Positions 8,346 to 16,650 of a stretch of 33,308 bases of DNA are shown one piece after another; the stretch's first letter is position 1, and every line of letters starts with the position of its first letter. Where the stretch lies: contig PQAF01000041.1 of assembly GCA_003105015.1 (NCBI GenBank), forward strand, positions 1 through 33,308, given 5' to 3'. This DNA is from Rhodocyclales bacterium (GTDB lineage: Bacteria > Pseudomonadota > Gammaproteobacteria > Burkholderiales > Rhodocyclaceae). The position numbers and the translations under genes were made by a program. Under the pieces are notes generated by a model, which did no database searches, was not told the origin of the DNA, and was given only the letters and a program-made list of their open reading frames with translations.

Positions 8346-8894
8346 ATGCACAAGGAAACCGTCGTTCTGCTCCATGCCGTGCCGCACGCGGGCCCGCTGT
8401 CCCTGCTCGCCGATCGACTGGCCGCCACGCACCGCGTCATCCGCGTCGGCCTGGGCGCTGGCGCCGCGCAACCGCCATCGAACCTGGCCGGACTGCTCGG
8501 CGGCGGTGCTGCGGCACATCTGGTCGCACAGGGCGCGGCCCTTGGGCATGCGCTGGGACTGGCACAGGCCTGCCCGGATCGCATCTCCAGCCTGGTGCTC
8601 ATCGAGCCCGTGCAGGCAGGCCGGACCTCATGCGCGGCGGAGCCCGGCATCGCCCAGCCCGTCTGCCTGATCGGGAGGATTCTCAGCGGGTTGCGCGTGC
8701 ACGCCGAGATGCGCCGGCTCGGCGACGCCCTGGCAAACGCCGAACAGCATTTCTTCATCGACGATCCGGCGGACACGCAAGCGACGGACAGGAGCATCGC
8801 CGAACTGGTCCTCGCCTTCCTGCACCGGCACGGCAACGGCGACCGGCGCAGATCGACGCTGCCTTCCCTGCGGGAATACAGCCTGGCCGCGTAA
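8346..8894 (+). CDS. Alpha/beta-hydrolase-like protein lacking the nucleophile
   Basis: A 182-residue protein, shorter than the usual 250-280 of this fold. The first strand VVLLHAVPHAGPLSLLADRLA matches the start of alpha/beta hydrolases. The segment HLVAQGAALGHALGLAQACPDRISSLVLIEP aligns with the nucleophile elbow and next strand, but GHSMGG is replaced by AQGAALG, so the catalytic Ser is missing. The region between this elbow and the C-terminal FFIDDPADTQATDRSIAELVLAFLHRH is short, so the lid appears lost. It is probably a pseudoenzyme serving as a binding or sensor partner; hydrolase-fold non-catalytic sensors such as RsbQ-type proteins are a loose precedent, although those keep the triad. 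It is the last gene of the globin operon, before the terminator at 8936. Confidence 0.65.
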   Translation: MHKETVVLLHAVPHAGPLSLLADRLAATHRVIRVGLGAGAAQPPSNLAGLLGGGAAAHLVAQGAALGHALGLAQACPDRISSLVLIEPVQAGRTSCAAEPGIAQPVCLIGRILSGLRVHAEMRRLGDALANAEQHFFIDDPADTQATDRSIAELVLAFLHRHGNGDRRRSTLPSLREYSLAA

Positions 8895-8935
8895 GTCCAT
8901 CGCGGCGCCCCGCCGCGCCATGCCCCCATCCACGG

Positions 8936-8964
8936 AAAAAATGCCGCGCCTGCGCGGCATTTTT
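8936..8964. terminator. Intrinsic terminator closing the globin operon
   Basis: An 8-bp perfect stem ATGCCGCG/CGCGGCAT with a four-base loop, preceded by A5 and followed by T4, so it could work in both directions. It separates the globin operon from the next sigma54 unit. The gene-free stretch 8895-9218 holds this terminator, UAS3, UAS4 and the second sigma54 promoter, and nothing else I recognise. Confidence 0.88.
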
Positions 8965-8997
8965 CATGGTGCGGGCGCATTCGTTCCGACGCCCCTT

Positions 8998-9019
8998 GTT
9001 GTTGGCATCCGCCAACAAC
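8998..9019. promoter_or_regulatory. Enhancer-type palindrome UAS3 (distal, second unit)
   Basis: Core TGTTGGC-ATCC-GCCAACA (9000-9017), with pairing extended to 9-base arms. Its centre lies 65 bp from that of UAS4, exactly the UAS1-UAS2 spacing. Confidence 0.75.
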
Positions 9020-9064
9020 GCAACACACTGTACTGAAAGGGTTTTTTTCTGAAGGGCCAGCGGC

Positions 9065-9082
9065 TGTTGGCATTCGCCAACG
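9065..9082. promoter_or_regulatory. Enhancer-type palindrome UAS4 (proximal, second unit)
   Basis: TGTTGGC-ATTC-GCCAACG has one change in the last base. Its centre lies about 75 bp upstream of the -24 GG (9148-9149), matching the UAS2-promoter distance at the globin operon within 1 bp. Confidence 0.7.
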
Positions 9083-9146
9083 GCGCCGGCCCGATGCGGA
9101 TTGCCGCGTATCTGTTATCTCATTGTTTTTATTGTGTTTCATCCCA

Positions 9147-9161
9147 TGGCATGGTCATTGC
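9147..9161 (+). promoter_or_regulatory. sigma54 promoter (-24/-12) of the exported-repeat-protein unit
   Basis: TGGCATGGTCATTGC has GG (9148-9149) and GC (9160-9161) separated by 10 bp; the single departure from the core is T for C at the end of TGGCAC. It lies 57 bp before the next start codon, almost as at the globin operon. Confidence 0.85.
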
Positions 9162-9218
9162 CTATATCAGGGCACGGCAGATCGGAATTGCCAGAAACCA
9201 GACTGAAAGGAGAACACC

Positions 9219-9698
9219 ATGAAAACCCGCATCCTCGCCGCCGCCCTGATCGCGGCCCTGTCGCACCCCGCCTTCGCGGACAACGGCAGCTACTGGAACA
9301 ACGTCGACGCCGGCATGGCCAACATGCTGGAGACGAAGAAGCGCGCGCCGCTGCCGACCGGCGACTACTGGGCCGGCGTGCAGGCCGGCTTCGACAACAT
9401 GCTCAGCCACACGCCCTACGCCGGCGAAACCGCGGTGACCGTCGCCCGCGGCGAACCCGATCCGGTGGAAACCCTGCTGCATGCCATGGTGCGCAGCGAA
9501 GACGAGCCGGTGCGCGTGCGCGGCATCGATCCCCGGGACGACAATGTCGCTGCCGCCTTCGATCGCATGCTGAATCATGAGCCCCATGGCGGCGAGACCG
9601 CCGTCACCGTCGCGCGCCAGATGGACTACCGCGTCGACCGCCTCGTGATGGCCATGCGCAATGCGCGGCCGGCCGCCATTGAGGTCGCCGCGAAATGA
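9219..9698 (+). CDS. Exported protein with internal YW-GETAVTVAR repeats, unknown function
   Basis: I do not recognise this 159-residue protein. Residues 1-20 are a clear Sec signal peptide (KTR, hydrophobic core, cleavage after SHPAFA). The mature part contains three related units: 23-38 (GSYWNNVDAGMANMLE), 48-77 (GDYWAGVQAGFDNMLSHTPY, then GETAVTVAR) and 108-133 (DNVAAAFDRMLNHEPHGGET, then AVTVAR). There is no Cys and no transmembrane helix, so it is probably a soluble periplasmic protein. The paired Tyr-Trp and His residues could mediate ligand or metal contacts, but nothing identifies a cofactor. AAAGGAG lies six bases before the ATG. It is the first gene of the second sigma54 unit and is translationally coupled to the membrane protein gene downstream. 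Confidence 0.8.
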   Translation: MKTRILAAALIAALSHPAFADNGSYWNNVDAGMANMLETKKRAPLPTGDYWAGVQAGFDNMLSHTPYAGETAVTVARGEPDPVETLLHAMVRSEDEPVRVRGIDPRDDNVAAAFDRMLNHEPHGGETAVTVARQMDYRVDRLVMAMRNARPAAIEVAAK

Positions 9699-10156
9699 AC
9701 GGCCAGGAATTGGCGGCCCGCCACCCCGGCATCGAACGTACCGGGCGGGCGACACAGGCCGACGCGCTTCCGGCGATATCCCGACAGAAAGTCGCCCTCG
9801 TCTGGATCCGCATGGCCGTCGCCTATCTGGCGGCCGGCGTCGCCCTCGGCCTGTACATGGGCGTCCAGGGCGATCATTCGCTGCGCTCGGTCCACGCCCA
9901 CCTGAATGTCTTCGGCTGGGTCTCGCTGGCGCTGATGGGGCTGATTTACGGCCAGTATCCGGAGATCGCGCGGAACCGGCTGGCACAGGCGCATTTCTGG
10001 CTGCAGAACCTCGGCCTGGCAACGATGATGCTGGCGCTGGCCTTCAAGCTCTCCGGGCACCCGCAGGCCGAACCGGTGCTGGGCCTCGGCTCGGTCGTGG
10101 CTGCCCTGGGCGCCTGCCTGTTCGCAGCCAACGTCTTCCGCGCCGGCCGCGCCTGA
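9695..10156 (+). CDS. Four-helix membrane protein resembling part of heme-copper oxidase subunit I
   Basis: A 153-residue protein with about four hydrophobic helices (33-56, 67-86, 100-118, 127-147) after a 30-residue polar N-terminus. The segment VHAHLNVFGWVSLALMGLIYGQYPEIA resembles helix 2 of cbb3/NO-reductase-type subunit I, where a His binds low-spin heme; His67, His69 and His100 (AHFWLQNLG) are candidate ligands. A full subunit I has about 12 helices, so this cannot be an oxidase by itself. Such short proteins are often annotated as cytochrome oxidase-like. The ATG overlaps the stop of the exported protein gene (ATGA), indicating coupled translation. Heme binding is inference. It ends three bases before the convergent receiver gene. 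Confidence 0.75.
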   Translation: MNGQELAARHPGIERTGRATQADALPAISRQKVALVWIRMAVAYLAAGVALGLYMGVQGDHSLRSVHAHLNVFGWVSLALMGLIYGQYPEIARNRLAQAHFWLQNLGLATMMLALAFKLSGHPQAEPVLGLGSVVAALGACLFAANVFRAGRA

Positions 10157-10159
10157 GTC

Positions 10160-10528
10160 TCAACCCGGCGGCAGCCGCCGCCGCAGGAGCTCGCGCAGGT
10201 CGGCCAGTTCGAAGGGCTTGGTGATGTATTCGTCGGCGCCGCAGGCCAGGCCCTTGTGGCGCGTGTCCTTCTCCGCGCTGGCGGTCAGAAAGCAGAACAC
10301 CGCGCGCGCCGTGGGCGGATGGGCGCGAATCTCGCGCAAGACGGAAAAGCCGTCCATCTCCGGCATCATCAGGTCGCAGACGATCAGGTCGGGCACGCAG
10401 GCGAGGGCGGTGTCGACGCCCTGGCGCCCGTTCTCCGCCTCGAACACCTCGTGGCCTTCCAATGCCAGGAAGCGCCTGAGGTTGGCGCGGATGTCCTTTT
10501 CGTCCTCGATGATGAGCACTTTCGCCAT
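10160..10528 (-). CDS. Single-domain response regulator (CheY-like)
   Basis: A 122-residue receiver without output domain. Acidic residues E8/D9/E10, phosphoacceptor D52 (IVCDLMMPEMDGF), the Thr in FLTASAEKD and the Lys in YITKPFE are all present. It starts five bases after the stop of the six-PAS membrane kinase, so the two form an operon and probably a phosphorelay pair. Its stop lies three bases from that of the convergent oxidase-like gene, with no room for a terminator between them. Confidence 0.9.
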   Translation of the reverse strand: MAKVLIIEDEKDIRANLRRFLALEGHEVFEAENGRQGVDTALACVPDLIVCDLMMPEMDGFSVLREIRAHPPTARAVFCFLTASAEKDTRHKGLACGADEYITKPFELADLRELLRRRLPPG

Positions 10529-10533
10529 GTTCG

Positions 10534-13500
10534 CTACCTCGGCAAGGTGACGTCGAAGCGGGAGCCCTTACCCGGCGCGCTGCTGACCTCGATGCGGCCG
10601 CCGTGCAGGTCGACCGCCTTCTTGACGATGGCCAGGCCGAGGCCGGTGCCCGGCAGCGTGCCGACGTTCTTCGCCCGGTGGAAGGGTTCGAACAGGTGCG
10701 GGAGGTCCTCGTCCGGAATGCCGATGCCGCTGTCGGTCACCGTGAAGCGCAGCTGCGCCTCGTCGGCGCGCACCGCCAGCGCAACCGCGCCGCCGTTCGG
10801 CGAATACTTCAGGCCGTTGGAGAGCAGGTTGCCGAGGATGAAGCGCGCCAGCTTCTCGTCGAGCTGCGCCTGGATGCCGTCGGCAGGCATGTCGAAGACG
10901 ATGCGGTCGCCGCGGCGCCCCTCGGCCTCCTCGGCGCGGACCGTCTCCCGGATCACCTTGGCGCAGAAGTCGCGAACGTCGAGCGGCGCCGGGTTGCATT
11001 CCAGCCGGTCGGCCTCCGCCTTGCCGATCACCAGGACGTCGTCCATCATCCGCGTCATGCGGCGCACCGCGCTCTCGACGGCGTCGATCAGCTCGGCCCG
11101 CTCCGACTCCGGCAGCTTGCCGCCGTAGTACTTCAGCAATTCTGCCGAGGAGAGGATGGTCGCCAGCGGCGTGCGGAATTCGTGCGAGGTCATCGAGACG
11201 AAGCGCGACTTCAGGTAGTTCAGCTCCTTCTGCTTCTCCAGCGCGGCGCGGATCTCCTCCTCCGCCTGCTTGCGCGCCGTGATGTCCACGATGGTCCAGA
11301 TCGAGCCGGCCCGCGGATTGTCCGGATCGATGTTGCGCCCCAGGGTCTGCGCCCAGAAGGGCGAGCCGTCCCGCCGCACCATCTGCCACTCCACCGAGAA
11401 CGGCTCGCCGCGCGCCATCACGGCATACCCTTGCTCGCCGAATTCCCGCCAGCTTTTCTCGTTCGGGAAGAGGATGCGCGAGGACTGGCCGATCAGCTCG
11501 TCCTGCCGGTAGCCGAGCATGTCGGCGAAGGCGCGGTTCACCCACACGTAGCGCCGCTCGCGCGAATAGATGATGCCGACCAGGGCGCTTTGCAGGATCA
11601 GCTCGCGCTCGGCCGAGGTGCGCTTCAGCTCGTCCTCCAGCCGCCTGCGCTGGTCGATGTCCACGATGGCCCACACCGTCCCCTGCGAGAGGTCGCTGGC
11701 ATTGACGGCCTTGCCGGAGAGCTGCGCCCAGAACAGCCGGCCGTCGGCGCGCCGCATGAGCAGCTCCGCTTCGTAGTGCCTCCCCGCCAGCACCGCCGCC
11801 GATACGGCGGCGCCGGTTTCCATGTAGGCTTCCCGCGACAAATAGTACGGCTCGAGCGAGATCCCCAGGATCCTTTCCGTGTCGATGCCGAAGATCTGTC
11901 CCATGGCCTTGTTGGCCCAGCGCAGCCGCCCCTTCGGATCGAGGAGCGCGATGCCGACGATCGAGCGCTCGAGGATGGTCTCGCGCTCGGCCAGGGTCTG
12001 CTTCAGGCTTTCTTCCAGCCGGCGGCGTTCGGTGACGTCGTGGATGAAGGACAGGGTGGCCCGCTTCCCCTGCCATTGGACCTGGACGGTGTTGCCCTCC
12101 ACCCAGACGGTCTTGCCGCTCGGCGTGCGGATGCGAAAGCCGACGACCGCCTTGCCGCCCTCGGGCGCGTCGACCAGCCTGACGGCATGGGCGCGCATCG
12201 TGGCGGCATCGTCCTCGTGCACCAGGTCGAGGAAGCTGCCCATGCGCAGCAGTTCCTCCTCGCCGCATTCCAGCATCCGGCACAGCGCCTTGTTGGCCAG
12301 CATCACGCGATTGCCGTGGACGATGGTGATGCCGACCGGGGAGTTCTCGATGACGTGCCGATAGTTCTCTTCCGAGCGGCGCAGCTCGTCCTCGGTCCGC
12401 TTGCGCTCGGTGATGTCGATGAGGAAGGAGAGCACCGCCGGCTGGCCCTCCCAATCGACGTCGACGCCGCTGAACTCGATCCAGACGATGCCGCCGTCGG
12501 CGCGAAGCAGCCGGAACACCTCGTGCGACGGCACCGGCTCGCCGCGGCGGCGCCGCCGATGGCGGTCGACCAGCACCGGGCGGTCGTCGGCATGGATGTA
12601 GTCCAGCAGGGGCTTGCCGACCAGCTCCGCCTCGCCGCGGCCGGTCAGTTCGGCGATGCGCGGATTGACGAAGCGCAGGATGCCGTCCTGCGAAATGAGG
12701 ATGCCCTCGCTGGCATGGTCGACCAGCAGGCGGTAGCGCTCCTCGGAATGGCGCAGGGCCTCGTCGGCCTTGCGCCGCTCGGTCTGGTCGCCGAGGAAGG
12801 CGAGCGTGGCCGGCTCCCCGTTCCAGAGGATGCGGACCGCGCTCGACTCGACCCAGACGTGGCTGCCGTCCCGGCGCTGGACGCGGAACTGCGTGTAGCG
12901 CTCGGCCTCCTCGCCGCGCATGCGCCGGCTGTAGCGGTCGGCGACCAGCGCGACGTCCTCCGCGTGGAGCAGCTGGACGAACGGACGCGCCGTAAGCTCG
13001 TCCACCGTGAAGCCGGTCAGCTCCTCGGCGCGCGGGTTGGCAAAGACCAGGCGATTGCCCTGGGCGATGATGATGGTCTCGGAAACGTTGTCGATGACCG
13101 TGCGGTAATGCTCCTCCGACTTGCGCAGGGCCTCGTCGGCGCGCTGCTGCTCGGTGACGTCCGCCACCGAAACGAGCGTGGCGGGTTTGCCCTGCCAGAC
13201 GATGTCCGCGCGGCTGACGCGGACCCACGCCGCCGCGCCTCCCGGCGCGTCAATGCGCAGGGGCCGGGTCAGGTCGGTCCGCTCGTCGATGCGGACGAAA
13301 TCGCCCAGCGCGGCGCCGACGATCTGCTCCGGCGCGCGCCCGACCATCGCCGCCGCGGCGGCATTGGCATAGCGGATCGCGCCTCCCTGGATGATGACCA
13401 CCCCCTCGGCCAATGCGTCGATGGCGAGCGAGCGCCATTCGAGCTGCCAGCGGTACTCGTAGATGCGCCGCAGCAGGCGGTCGATCATGGCGTGGCCGAC

Positions 13501-14049
13501 GATGGTGATCAGCCCGGCCGGCACGATGAGGGCGTTGAGCTTGAGGAGATCCATCTGCGGCAGCAGGCCGAGCGGACCGGCCAGCAGGCTGGGAAAGGCC
13601 ACCACGGCGAGGTTGCCGAGCACGTTGTCGCGCAACCGCAGGATGAAGCTCATCAGCGGCGGCACGATGAACCAGAACATGAAGCCGCCGATGCCGTAGG
13701 CGGCGCCGCCGTCGAGCCGCGCCAGGATCCACAGGAACACCACCTGCAGCCAGAGCACGCCGCCATAGAACACCAGCGGCAGCAGGCGCCGCATGCCTGC
13801 CAGAACGGCCAGCGGGTAGGGCAGGAACGAGAGGGAAAGCAGGATGCGCAGCCAGAAGGTGTCCGGCGCGTGAAGCGGATCGATGGCCCAGTCCCACAGC
13901 CACAGCGAGAAGACGAGGAAGGCCCCGGCGAAGGCGATCGTCGCCGTCGGGCGGCGGAAGTCCGCCTGCTTGAGGCGCTGGAATTCCGCCTCGTCGAGCC
14001 TGCCGCGCGGCGAAGCCGGAACCATCCGCTGGAGATCGGTCATGCCCAT
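10534..14049 (-). CDS. Membrane sensor histidine kinase with six PAS domains
   Basis: A 1171-residue kinase, using ATG 14047-14049 with GGCAGG seven bases upstream; ATG 14043 is equally possible. A reading from 14223 would add a non-conserved, promoter-containing stretch. Six hydrophobic helices (about 38-55, 67-85, 89-109, 117-137, 143-163, 170-188) form an MHYT/MASE-like but unassigned membrane sensor. Six consecutive PAS domains follow (about 205-935), opening with DALAEGVVI, DNVSETIII, DHASEGILI, ENSPVGITI, ERSIVGIAL and QSALVGIIY and linked by DVTE/DITE-type helices. HisKA has His956 in TSHEFRTPL, N-box Asn1078 (NLLSNGLKY), G1 DSGIGI and G2 GTGLGLAIVKKA. The kinase core is intact and related to that at 7035-8318. 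The receiver at 10160-10528 is the probable partner. Confidence 0.9.
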   Translation of the reverse strand: MGMTDLQRMVPASPRGRLDEAEFQRLKQADFRRPTATIAFAGAFLVFSLWLWDWAIDPLHAPDTFWLRILLSLSFLPYPLAVLAGMRRLLPLVFYGGVLWLQVVFLWILARLDGGAAYGIGGFMFWFIVPPLMSFILRLRDNVLGNLAVVAFPSLLAGPLGLLPQMDLLKLNALIVPAGLITIVGHAMIDRLLRRIYEYRWQLEWRSLAIDALAEGVVIIQGGAIRYANAAAAAMVGRAPEQIVGAALGDFVRIDERTDLTRPLRIDAPGGAAAWVRVSRADIVWQGKPATLVSVADVTEQQRADEALRKSEEHYRTVIDNVSETIIIAQGNRLVFANPRAEELTGFTVDELTARPFVQLLHAEDVALVADRYSRRMRGEEAERYTQFRVQRRDGSHVWVESSAVRILWNGEPATLAFLGDQTERRKADEALRHSEERYRLLVDHASEGILISQDGILRFVNPRIAELTGRGEAELVGKPLLDYIHADDRPVLVDRHRRRRRGEPVPSHEVFRLLRADGGIVWIEFSGVDVDWEGQPAVLSFLIDITERKRTEDELRRSEENYRHVIENSPVGITIVHGNRVMLANKALCRMLECGEEELLRMGSFLDLVHEDDAATMRAHAVRLVDAPEGGKAVVGFRIRTPSGKTVWVEGNTVQVQWQGKRATLSFIHDVTERRRLEESLKQTLAERETILERSIVGIALLDPKGRLRWANKAMGQIFGIDTERILGISLEPYYLSREAYMETGAAVSAAVLAGRHYEAELLMRRADGRLFWAQLSGKAVNASDLSQGTVWAIVDIDQRRRLEDELKRTSAERELILQSALVGIIYSRERRYVWVNRAFADMLGYRQDELIGQSSRILFPNEKSWREFGEQGYAVMARGEPFSVEWQMVRRDGSPFWAQTLGRNIDPDNPRAGSIWTIVDITARKQAEEEIRAALEKQKELNYLKSRFVSMTSHEFRTPLATILSSAELLKYYGGKLPESERAELIDAVESAVRRMTRMMDDVLVIGKAEADRLECNPAPLDVRDFCAKVIRETVRAEEAEGRRGDRIVFDMPADGIQAQLDEKLARFILGNLLSNGLKYSPNGGAVALAVRADEAQLRFTVTDSGIGIPDEDLPHLFEPFHRAKNVGTLPGTGLGLAIVKKAVDLHGGRIEVSSAPGKGSRFDVTLPR

Positions 14050-14156
14050 GTCGAAACCTGCCGCCGTACCCGCGCCACGCCGGGAAAAACCGAGTTTACC
14101 TGCTATTCGGCAGGTTATGCCATCGGCCTTGGGCCGGCTGCGCCGGCTGTTTGGGC

Positions 14157-14162
14157 TATAAT
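14157..14162 (+). promoter_or_regulatory. -10 element of the rhlE promoter
   Basis: A perfect TATAAT within GGGCTATAATGG; no good -35 hexamer lies at normal spacing. It implies a leader of about 127 nt before the helicase ATG. The leader contains a 7-bp inverted pair GGTTTGC (14169-14175) / GCAAACC (14196-14202). Confidence 0.55.
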
Positions 14163-14295
14163 GGCCGCGGTTTGCTCGTTCGCCGGTTAGCGCTCGCAAA
14201 CCCGTCCGGTCGATCCCGACCAAGATTCAATCGAAACCCCTCGTGTCCTGAACCGGTACGCTGAGCGATCAGCGCAGGCCGATCCAGGAGCACCT

Positions 14296-15774
14296 ATGAC
14301 TTTCGAAGAACTCGGGCTGCTGCCCGAACTGCTCAAGGCGGTGGCCGATGCCGGCTACACCGAGCCCACCCCCATCCAGGCCCAGGCCATCCCCGTCGTG
14401 CTTGCCGGGAAAGACGTCATGGGCGGCGCCCAGACCGGCACCGGCAAGACCGCCGGCTTCGTCCTGCCGCTGCTGCAGCGCCTCGCCCGCCACGCCAGCA
14501 CCAGCCCTTCGCCGGCGCGCCATCCGGTGCGCGCGCTGATCCTCACGCCGACGCGCGAACTGGCCATGCAGGTGCACGAGAGCGTGCAGACCTACGGCAA
14601 GTACATCCCGCTGCGCGACCTCGTCGTCTACGGCGGGGTGGACATCAAGCCGCAGACCGAGGCGCTGCGCCGCGGCGTCGAGATCGTCGTCGCCACGCCG
14701 GGGCGCCTGCTCGACCACGTGCAGCAGAAGAGCGTGAACTTCAACAGCGTCGAGGTGCTGGTGCTGGACGAAGCCGACCGCATGCTCGACATGGGATTCA
14801 TCCCCGACATCAAGCGCATCCTCGCCATGCTGCCGAAGGAGCGGCAGAGCCTGCTCTTCTCCGCCACGTTCTCGGAGGAGATCAAGAAGCTCGCCGACAC
14901 CATGCTGAAGGCGCCGGTGCTGATCGAGGTGGCGCGCCGCAACGCCGTCACCGAGACCGTGACGCACCGCATGCACCCGGTCGACGCCGACAACAAGCGC
15001 CAGCTGCTCGCGCACATCCTGAAGACCAGCAGCCTGAAGCAGGTGCTGGTCTTCGTCGGCACCAAGTTCGGCGCCAGCCGCCTCGCCCACTACCTCGAGA
15101 AGCAGGGCATCGAGGCCACGGCCATCCACGGCGACAAGAGCCAGCAGCAACGCACCGAGGCGCTGGACGATTTCAAGAGCGGCAAGGCGCGCGTGCTGGT
15201 GGCCACCGACGTCGCCGCGCGCGGCCTCGACATCGACGACCTGCCGCACGTCATCAACTTCGAACTGCCGCACGTGCCGGAAGACTACGTGCACCGCATC
15301 GGCCGCACCGGCCGCGCCGGCAAGGAAGGCGACGCCACCTCGCTGGTCTGCGCCGAGGAGCGCGGCAAGCTGGCCGAGATCGAGAAGCTGATCAAGCGCC
15401 CGATCGAGCAGGTCGTCGTGCCCGGCTTCGAGCCGGGCGCGGAGTTCTCCGGGCCGGCCGAGAAGCGCCGCGGCCGCGGCGGCCGCACCGAAAAGGGCGA
15501 AGACAGCCGCGAGAAATCCTCCTCCCCGCGCCGCGAGCCGCGCAGCCGCGAGCGTGACGAGGCCGGCCGCGAGCGGCGCGAACCGCGCCGCGTCGAGCCG
15601 GCCAAGGCGAAGCTGCCCAAGCTGGACTTCGACCCGAGCAAGCCCTACGAGTCGCGCGGCAGCAGCACGGACACGGCGGCACCGGAGCCGAAGCGCTCGC
15701 ACCACCGGCCGAAGCGCCCGGTGCCGGCGCTGCTGGGCGGCCTGCCCAAGCCAGAGCCCGAAACCGAGAAGTAA
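14296..15774 (+). CDS. rhlE: DEAD-box RNA helicase, RhlE type
   Basis: A 492-residue ATP-dependent RNA helicase involved in RNA remodelling (ribosome assembly and decay in relatives). The Q-motif region starts at Phe3; motif I AQTGTGKT (45-52), Ia PTRELA (85-90), TPGR (134-137), DEAD (158-161), SAT (189-191), ARGLD (308-312) and HRIGRTGR (333-340) are all intact. Residues from about 375 form a low-complexity basic tail rich in Arg, Glu and Ser ([17 protein letters not shown] and similar), typical of RhlE proteins and used for RNA binding. AGGAG lies five bases before the ATG. It is divergent from the six-PAS kinase. A palindromic repeat cluster follows the stop codon. Confidence 0.93.
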   Translation: MTFEELGLLPELLKAVADAGYTEPTPIQAQAIPVVLAGKDVMGGAQTGTGKTAGFVLPLLQRLARHASTSPSPARHPVRALILTPTRELAMQVHESVQTYGKYIPLRDLVVYGGVDIKPQTEALRRGVEIVVATPGRLLDHVQQKSVNFNSVEVLVLDEADRMLDMGFIPDIKRILAMLPKERQSLLFSATFSEEIKKLADTMLKAPVLIEVARRNAVTETVTHRMHPVDADNKRQLLAHILKTSSLKQVLVFVGTKFGASRLAHYLEKQGIEATAIHGDKSQQQRTEALDDFKSGKARVLVATDVAARGLDIDDLPHVINFELPHVPEDYVHRIGRTGRAGKEGDATSLVCAEERGKLAEIEKLIKRPIEQVVVPGFEPGAEFSGPAEKRRGRGGRTEKGEDSREKSSSPRREPRSRERDEAGRERREPRRVEPAKAKLPKLDFDPSKPYESRGSSTDTAAPEPKRSHHRPKRPVPALLGGLPKPEPETEK

Positions 15775-15782
15775 CCCCAATC

Positions 15783-15872
15783 CCCTCTCCCCGCATGCGG
15801 GGAGAGGGTCAGGGTGAGGGGCGAGACGACGATCCACCCTCACCCCGACCCTCTCCCGCCAGCGGGAGAGGG
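15783..15872. repeat. Two REP-like palindromes (CCCTCTCCC family)
   Basis: A 26-bp perfect palindrome (15783-15808, arms CCCTCTCCCCGCA) and a second hairpin (15849-15872, arms CCCTCTCCCGC with a CA spacer) lie between rhlE and fpr. The stretch between them repeats GGGTGAGGGG and its complement, so the unit is a nested inverted structure. A third copy is at 31658-31683. It may act as an attenuator or mRNA stabiliser between the two genes. Confidence 0.75.
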
Positions 15873-15889
15873 AGGAAGCCGGAGGCAGC

Positions 15890-16633
15890 ATGGCGCAATG
15901 GATCGAAGGACAAGTCGTCGGACGCATCGATTGGACCGATCGCCTGCACTCCCTGCGCATCGAAGCGGCCATCGAGCCCTTCCGCGCCGGCCAGTTCACC
16001 AAGCTCGGCCTGCGGATCGGCGACGAGATCGTCGGCCGGCCCTATTCCATCGTCAGCGCGCCGGGCGATCCCTTCCTCGAATTCTATTTCTCGACGGTGC
16101 CCGAGGGCCCGCTCTCGCCGCGCCTGTCCGAACTGAGGGCCGGCGACAGCATCCAGGTGGCGCCGAAACCGAACGGCTTCCTCGTCCTCGACGAGGTGCC
16201 GCCGTCGATCCACCTCTGGCTGGTGTCGACCGGCACCGGCATCGGCCCCTTCCTCTCCATCCTGAACACGCCCGATCCCTGGCAGCGCTTCCAGCGCGTC
16301 GTGCTGGTGCACGCCGCCCGCACAGCGGACGAACTTACCTACCGCCGCGCCATCGCACGCATTGCCGAAGCCGAGCCGAAGCGCTTCACCTACATTCCCG
16401 TCCTCAGCCGCGAGGCGGCCGACTATGCGCTGGCCGGCCGCATCCCGCAGGCCGTCGCCGACGGCCGCCTCGAAGCGCGCGCCGGCCTCGGCCTCGATGC
16501 GACCCTCGCCCATGTCATGCTCTGCGGCAACCCGGCCATGGTGGCGGACGCCACGACTGCACTGGCCGCACGCGGCTTCAGGAAGCACAAGCGCAAGGAG
16601 CCGGGGCAGATCAGCATGGAAACCTACTGGTAA
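15890..16633 (+). CDS. fpr: Ferredoxin/flavodoxin--NADP+ reductase
   Basis: A 247-residue single-chain FAD enzyme that exchanges electrons between NADPH and ferredoxin or flavodoxin. The FAD motif RPYS is at 51-54, the NADP-binding Gly motif STGTGIGPF near 114-122, and a CGNPAM motif near 208. The C-terminus ends in ETYW, where a terminal aromatic residue stacking on FAD is typical of the bacterial subclass. GGAGG lies four bases upstream of the ATG. The length is normal for the family (about 250). The FAH-family gene follows after 17 bp, so the two are probably cotranscribed. Relatives support Fe-S cluster metabolism and the oxidative-stress response; nothing here shows which partner it serves. 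Confidence 0.92.
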   Translation: MAQWIEGQVVGRIDWTDRLHSLRIEAAIEPFRAGQFTKLGLRIGDEIVGRPYSIVSAPGDPFLEFYFSTVPEGPLSPRLSELRAGDSIQVAPKPNGFLVLDEVPPSIHLWLVSTGTGIGPFLSILNTPDPWQRFQRVVLVHAARTADELTYRRAIARIAEAEPKRFTYIPVLSREAADYALAGRIPQAVADGRLEARAGLGLDATLAHVMLCGNPAMVADATTALAARGFRKHKRKEPGQISMETYW

Positions 16634-16650
16634 TCCCCGGGGAGGGCACG

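Noticed and set aside
10603..14190. Very long open frame on the plus strand opposite the six-PAS kinase (and similar long antisense frames elsewhere)
   Set aside because: The minus-strand frame contains complete PAS and kinase motifs, while the antisense frame has none. GC-rich coding DNA commonly leaves such shadows open.
14047..14223. N-terminal extension of the six-PAS kinase to 14223
   Set aside because: The added 58 residues are low in recognisable structure and cover the rhlE -10 region; a better-placed ATG lies at 14049.
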